Of a stretch of DNA of 64,000 bases, positions 59,195 through 64,000 are shown piece by piece (the stretch's first letter is position 1; each line of letters opens with the position of its first letter). The translations under genes and the position numbers were made by a program. Below the pieces are notes generated by a model. That model was not told the origin of the DNA and did not search any database. It saw only the letters and a list, made by a program, of their open reading frames with translations. The stretch covers positions 3,162,001-3,226,000 of the forward strand of contig CM065324.1 of the NCBI GenBank assembly GCA_033032175.1. The letters run 5' to 3'. This DNA is from Saturnia japonica. Taxonomy: Eukaryota > Arthropoda > Insecta > Lepidoptera > Saturniidae.

Positions 59195-60445
59195 AAAAAA
59201 AGGTGTACCAACTTCAAGATGAATATCTGCATACAAGCACCTAAGGGCTTATTCTATTGGCTACATGTGAAACCGTTGCTATTCGTTGGCATGTTAACCT
59301 GTGTGAATAGAAATTGACTATACACCAGGTGATCCTGAACAGCGACAATCTTATGACAGGCTTTCGCTGCAAATTTAAGATGTTAAAAGTATTTTGTAGA
59401 GAAAAAAGAACAGTAAATGTAGGCAGACCCTTGATTTTTATTTTTAAATAAGATTTATTGTTGTAAAACAATAAGATATTTACCTAAAAGTTTATGCAAG
59501 TGGTAGAAATTAAAAATGTATTTTTAATGATCTGCAAAAATAACTTTCGACCAAAATGATTAAAATGATTAATGATCGATTTAAGAGATATTAAATTTGC
59601 AAAGATGATATCCATGATGGTAACAACCCAATAGGACTGTACAAGCTGCCTAGGCCCCAGTTATCACAATTTCCTTCCTCGATATTCAACAGGGTGCACC
59701 ACATTCAATTGAGGTAGTTTCATTGTCAGGTCTTAGATGTTTTTGACCCCCTTATACCCCCAAAAAACAAGGTCCCACTTTCAATCACATTTTTACTTGA
59801 CATCTATTGAGGTTACAATGATATGCTACACTATAACAAATTAAAAAATAAACCATCTGATTTATGTCTCTGCCTATATATTTTATATTGTTTAGAACAA
59901 GGCAGCTCAATTAATATTTAAGTTGGTCCAAAATTTCGAATCCATGTTAGGTGGCGGGTCACTTGGTATGTAATTGTTAAAGCCATGACAGATTCATATA
60001 GGTATATAAGTTATTTTAAATATATAAGGTTTTCAGTTAAAGATAGCTTAATAATATAAAAAAATTAAAACCATGACTCCAAACACTTTGCTACAGCAGA
60101 CTGCTGCTTGTTGAAAGTAAATTGTAAATATCTTGGCCACTACATGACCCGCAGGTCTGGGTTTGGGTAGCCTATGTACATACATACATATGCTTATTAG
60201 TACTATGGACAGTTTGAAGTGCTAAATATAGTAACCTTGTAGATTTTTTGATTAATCTAGTTGGTTTTTAATTGATTTTAATCAGTTTTTGTTATTTGTT
60301 TCATTGTGGTGACTAGTTTTTTCTTTCCTCTAATTTCTTTTCACATATTATTTTAATATTATTTGCTTCAATATTTTTTTAAATAATTTTAAAAGAAGCC
60401 TTTAGTGGGTAGCTAAGATTTAAGTAAGTACAATTGTTATATTCT
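59195..60445. other. Stretch without recognised genes
   Basis: AT-rich. No coding frame of note and no clear repeat ends. Confidence 0.35.
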
Positions 60446-60451
60446 ATATAT

Positions 60452-60681
60452 AAATAAAATGATTTAGGTTTGACATTGTGCGTGCATCAAGGAAAAATTA
60501 CTGGATAGATTTTAGAAAGTTTTTTCTGGTATACTCCTTAGATACTCTGTACTTACATTAAAAAAAGATCGCGATATCTTCATTCAATAAAAAGTTCTTA
60601 AAGTTTTAAGAAACTACGATTTTTATAAGCGTTTTGCGTTTTTCTGTCGTCCACGCGAGCGAAGCCTCGGGCACAGCTAGT
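60452..60681 (+). mobile_element. Short non-autonomous Helitron
   Basis: It starts TCTATATATAAATAAAATGA, carries GGTTTGACATTGTGCGTGCA and TACTGGATAG, and ends GCGAGCGAAGCCTCGGGCAC then AGCTAG|T with a CGAG/CTCG hairpin just before the end. A second, truncated copy of the same family follows directly (60690-60860), and a third is at 3250-3500. Confidence 0.7.
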
Positions 60682-60689
60682 GTATTTAA

Positions 60690-60860
60690 ATAATATAACT
60701 GAGGTTTGCCGTTGTGCGCGCATAACGCAAAAACCACTGGTTAGATTTTGATAATTTTTATTGTTTTACTCCTTGGATACTAGGGTTCTTATGTAAATAA
60801 AAATTATATCACGACATCTTCATAGAATAATCCTGTAGCCCACGCGGGCATGGAAAGTAA
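60690..60860 (+). repeat. Helitron-like fragment, adjacent copy
   Basis: GAGGTTTGCCGTTGTGCGCG, AAAAACCACTGG and an ATATCACGACATCTTCAT stretch match the copy at 60452. It lacks the terminal AGCTAGT. Confidence 0.55.
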
Positions 60861-60864
60861 AACA

Positions 60865-61500
60865 TATTTTTTAAATCTTGAAATTTTATTTAGAACTACC
60901 TTATATTTCATCGTTAGATTTTATGATAGATCAGTTGGTTGGAAAATAAATTACCGATGTAAGTTTTTAATTTTAGTTTTAGTTTAAACGACTTGTGTTC
61001 ATCATAAGCCTGTATGCATCCTTACTGAATGCTTTCAGAAACTGACTCGCGCATCTAATTGTTGTTGTATTTGTGATCAGTTAGTGTACATATCAACATC
61101 CAATTTGAATAATATCGTAACTTAAATTGCAATAAAACTATACGCTAAGCAAAGACAAAAAAATAAAAATATTTGAGTTTCCAGCGTTATCTCTATGAAT
61201 GATTGATCCATTTTTACTGACTAATTAAAAAAATAAATTAATAAAATATATTTCATGTTTATATCAATCACCCTTGATTAACACCTATACGTTTCACTAG
61301 TATTGAGTAAAAAAATATTGCGTAAGTTACGAAATTATACTATTGTAATTGTATCTAGTGGTAATTTTATTTACCATGTGTTTTGTACACAGTTATTGTG
61401 TGATGTTGACCGTCAATGAACACTATTTTCTTAAGGGTATAATTGAAATGAAAACTACATAGTTCGTTCTGTTTTTTAAGGAAAGTTAAGCAGCACATTT
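60865..61500. other. Stretch without recognised features
   Basis: AT-rich, nothing supportable. Confidence 0.35.
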
Positions 61501-61507
61501 ATATTTT

Positions 61508-61570
61508 TAACCGACTTCAAAAAAGGAGGAGGTTCTCCATTCGATTGTTTTTTTTTTATGGGTGTTCATC
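61508..61570 (+). repeat. LINE-tail-like phrase
   Basis: ACCGACTTCAAAAAAGGAGG followed by AGGTTCTCCATTCG and a T-run is a phrase I recall as very common in lepidopteran and other insect genomes as part of repeat tails. It abuts the mariner-like remnant to its right. Confidence 0.5.
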
Positions 61571-61596
61571 CATAACTTCTTTGTTTATGGACCGAG

Positions 61597-61930
61597 TTAG
61601 ATGATTCTTTTTTCATTGGAAAGGGGATACCTCAAAGGATTGAATCCTTGACATCGAAGATACACCAGGGAACTCTTGTAAATTATTGATGTTAGTTTTC
61701 TTTTTTGTGAAAAATTGCCTTGTGGTGTATGTTCGTGAATAGTGAATTTTGATATTTTTAATACTTGTGCTAATTGACGTATCGTATAGCGTGTCTTATT
61801 CACGATTAGGGTTTTAATCTGATCTTCGTTTGAGGTCGAAGGCCTAATCAAACCTTCTCGATCGTCAAGGTTGATATTACCAGTGTTAGCCGTAGCACTC
61901 ACTACACTTCCGCAAAGTTATTTCGGCTTC
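61597..61930 (-). pseudogene. mariner-like transposase fragment, N-terminal part
   Basis: The minus strand reads NEDQIKTLIVNKTRYTIRQL, then AQVLKISKFTIHEH, a helix-turn-helix of mariner-type transposases (usual form ELA-LKISKSTIH-HL). The frame then loses likeness. About 100 of the usual ~345 residues remain, without ends. Confidence 0.6.
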
Positions 61931-62081
61931 AGTACCTTAACCATACACAACACATTATCTTGTTTACCGCTTGTGTGGCATTTTGCCTTTTCCGTTAAAA
62001 AAAAAACTTGAAATGCCTATAATGCATTTTGTTTGCTTATATATTCAAAGGTGTGTGTGTATAGATAAGATTTAACAATTA

Positions 62082-62265
62082 CAGTATAAACTCTTTATAA
62101 CGAAACTCAAGGGACTGAGCATTTTTTGTCGTTATAGAGAGTTATCGTTATAAAAAGTGGAGTTTCAATATGTGGGTTTTAACGCAAACCAACCAAGTTG
62201 GGCTCACTTCAACGTTATAGGGAGTTTATCGTTATAAAGGATAACGTTATAAAGAGTTTACACTG
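62082..62265. mobile_element. 184-bp MITE of pogo/mariner type with TA duplication
   Basis: The ends are CAGTATAAACTCTTTATAAC on the left and, reversed, CAGTGTAAACTCTTTATAAC on the right. TA flanks both sides (62080-62081, 62266-62267). The interior contains further ATCGTTATAAA and CGTTATAGGG-like subterminal words. CAGT ends with TA duplication fit pogo/Tigger-type MITEs. Confidence 0.85.
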
Positions 62266-62763
62266 TATTTCCAAATACATCTGAAGTACTCTGTCTTCTA
62301 GAGTATGTGCGTACGTCACTTATTTTTAATCGTTCTGATATATTTAAACTTTTCTTTATGCCACTGACTGAAAATCGGCACGCATTTTACGGACTACCAA
62401 ATAATTTGTAGACCGTAATCTTTGTATCTACCAGAGATGTGCTAGGTAGCTAGGCGGTGGCGAGGAAAAATCTATCAATAAGATAACTTTATTATCCTAG
62501 ACTCGCCTAGCGCAGCTTTGGTGGAAGAGGACTAGTTGAGCTAGGCGTTTATACATTAAAAGTGAGAAATGTGAGCGAGGCATGCAAGAAAGCGAAGGAA
62601 TGTATGCGAGAGATGTGTGTAAAACGTGAAAAGAGTCTGCTACGCATCCTCGCACCACTCAGCTATAGGTTGGTTAACTAAGGCTGGCATGTTCATAGTA
62701 CTCACACTGATACATTTTAATATACAGCATGTTGCGAAAATAGTTTTATTTTTATTTTAACCG

Positions 62764-63143
62764 ATTATAATTAGGCATGCGTATTTTACATCAAAAATCC
62801 TAAAACGTTTCAATCGGTTGCTATGAAATTCATTTTATCTCTTTCTATCTAAGCCAGAGTTTAGCAGACATAAAGAAATATGGCGGTTTTTACTATACTC
62901 GATATATATTGGTGTCGGGGCAGTTTGTCATTTAATTATAAAACTACATTTCCAAGCATTGAGTTTTAATTTAGTTTATCGTTTGCTATATAAAAAACTT
63001 CCAATATTAATCGAAATTGAACACAAATGGCAACTTAAATCACTCTATAGAAACGAGGTTTGAAAACATTAAAAAACATTTAAGGGCTAAAATTGTATAT
63101 CCGTTTGGATACAAATCTAAAAACGCTCATGCCTAATTATAAT
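62764..63143. mobile_element. 380-bp MITE
   Basis: The ends are ATTATAATTAGGCATGCGTA on the left and, reversed, ATTATAATTAGGCATGAGCG on the right, followed on both sides by a TTTTA word. The interior is AT-rich, without coding capacity. The target duplication is not resolved. Confidence 0.7.
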
Positions 63144-63149
63144 TATAAT

Positions 63150-64000
63150 GTTTTTTTAACCTGCCAGTTATGTTAGGCCAGGCTATGTATGAAATAAAAT
63201 AAAAACAATATTTGTAAGAATTATAATGTAATACAGGACCTCAAATTACACATAATTACAGGCAACTTGCTGAACACTTCTTCTAAAAACACCAGTCGCT
63301 TGAGATGAAATCTTACAAACCCTTCATAACTAAGTAGTTTTAGTAGTAGGCTCATAACTTAAAAACATTATGCATTACACAATTTCACGAGATTGTCCTC
63401 TTAATGTTTTTCCAGATCCAAATCTTTCAGAAAGTATATTCTAAACTCAAAATAATAAAATATTATAACGCGTCGATTGACTGGCCGGTCGGTTTAAACA
63501 AATGCAAAAAACACGCTATAGTTCTAGCGTTTTGTAGACAAAAAACAATATAAGACTGTATCACGCTTACAAGCTTGGTTGTGTTCGAAAGAGCCAGAGA
63601 GATTTTCCACGTGGCGTGCTACGTCAGGTCGTGCGATTATTCATAGACACTACACAAACACGATGTGTGTATGTATTGTACGTGTCAGCTTAAGTTAACC
63701 GGCCTGTACACATCGTTTCACAGCTTTGCAACGTATTCTCCTATCGCGTAAACTCCTCGCAAAACTTTGGTGAAATCTATCACCGTTTCACAGCGCCGCT
63801 ACACATCCTCGCACCACGTCGCTACATATCAGTGGACACAATGTCCTTAATAGTCACTATTGTTTTTAGAATGTTTACTATAATATTAATTACACTGGTT
63901 TTGGATGTAGTTTGGATTATACTTCAGTATGCTAGTTTTTAGAACTTCATCAACTATTTTAGATCTCTGGTTAATTGGTTTATTTCGAATTTTATGCGAA
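63150..64000. other. Right edge, no recognised genes
   Basis: A GC-richer patch at 63590-63840 repeats CATCCTCGCACCAC, also found at 62646, which suggests two pieces of one repeat family. Nothing coding. Confidence 0.35.

Noticed and set aside
1..64000. CRISPR arrays, bacterial operons or endogenous viral genes
   Set aside because: Tandem arrays lack the short-repeat/unique-spacer pattern; gene structure is that of an insect nucleus; no viral coding region was recognised.

Overview
The window looks like nuclear DNA of a lepidopteran insect (moth or butterfly). It is AT-rich, its genes have insect-type introns, and it is full of short DNA transposons, Helitrons, tRNA-derived SINEs and LINE tails of the kinds typical of Lepidoptera. 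Species was not determined. There are no operons, no rRNA or tRNA genes that I could find, and no CRISPR. Splice sites below were read by eye from GT/AG signals, frame and family similarity; there is no transcript evidence. || Layout. (1) About 1-11 kb, plus strand: the 3' half of a ceramide synthase gene (schlank/Lag1 type). Five internal exons (50-271, 877-1098, 2336-2454, 2823-2967, 4756-4847) join in frame and carry the end of the homeobox-like segment, most of the TLC/Lag1 catalytic domain and an acidic, serine-rich cytosolic tail. The last coding exon is ambiguous: three phase-compatible terminal exons (6069, 10749, 11349) would give different C-termini. The N-terminal ~110 residues lie upstream of the window. 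(2) 11-15.9 kb: AT-rich sequence with two well-delimited MITEs, ending in the convergent 3' ends of the two genes. (3) 15.9-50.7 kb, minus strand: an RBM12 (SWAN)-like RNA-binding protein. One large exon (18738-15927) encodes 937 residues with RS, four RRM and RGG parts. The missing start lies 31.8 kb away at 50674-50532, where a 143-nt exon supplies the first half of the N-terminal RRM; the two exons join in phase and give 984 residues. (4) That 31.8-kb intron is a transposon graveyard: a broken mariner with TIRs and TA duplication, a Tc1 element with a premature stop and a lost catalytic Glu, hAT, Harbinger, pogo-like, LINE and Helitron pieces, SINEs, and several tandem arrays. (5) 50.7-64 kb: upstream of the RBM12-like start, with a possible promoter near 53.07 kb, then more Helitrons, SINE and MITE copies. 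No further convincing protein gene was found. || The two genes are convergent and have no obvious functional link: one makes ceramide in the ER, the other is a nuclear RNA-binding protein. I found no convincing undescribed system. The points most worth a second look are the split RRM with its 31.8-kb intron, the alternative ceramide synthase tails, the near-intact but doubly inactivated Tc1 element, and several tandem or palindromic repeats.
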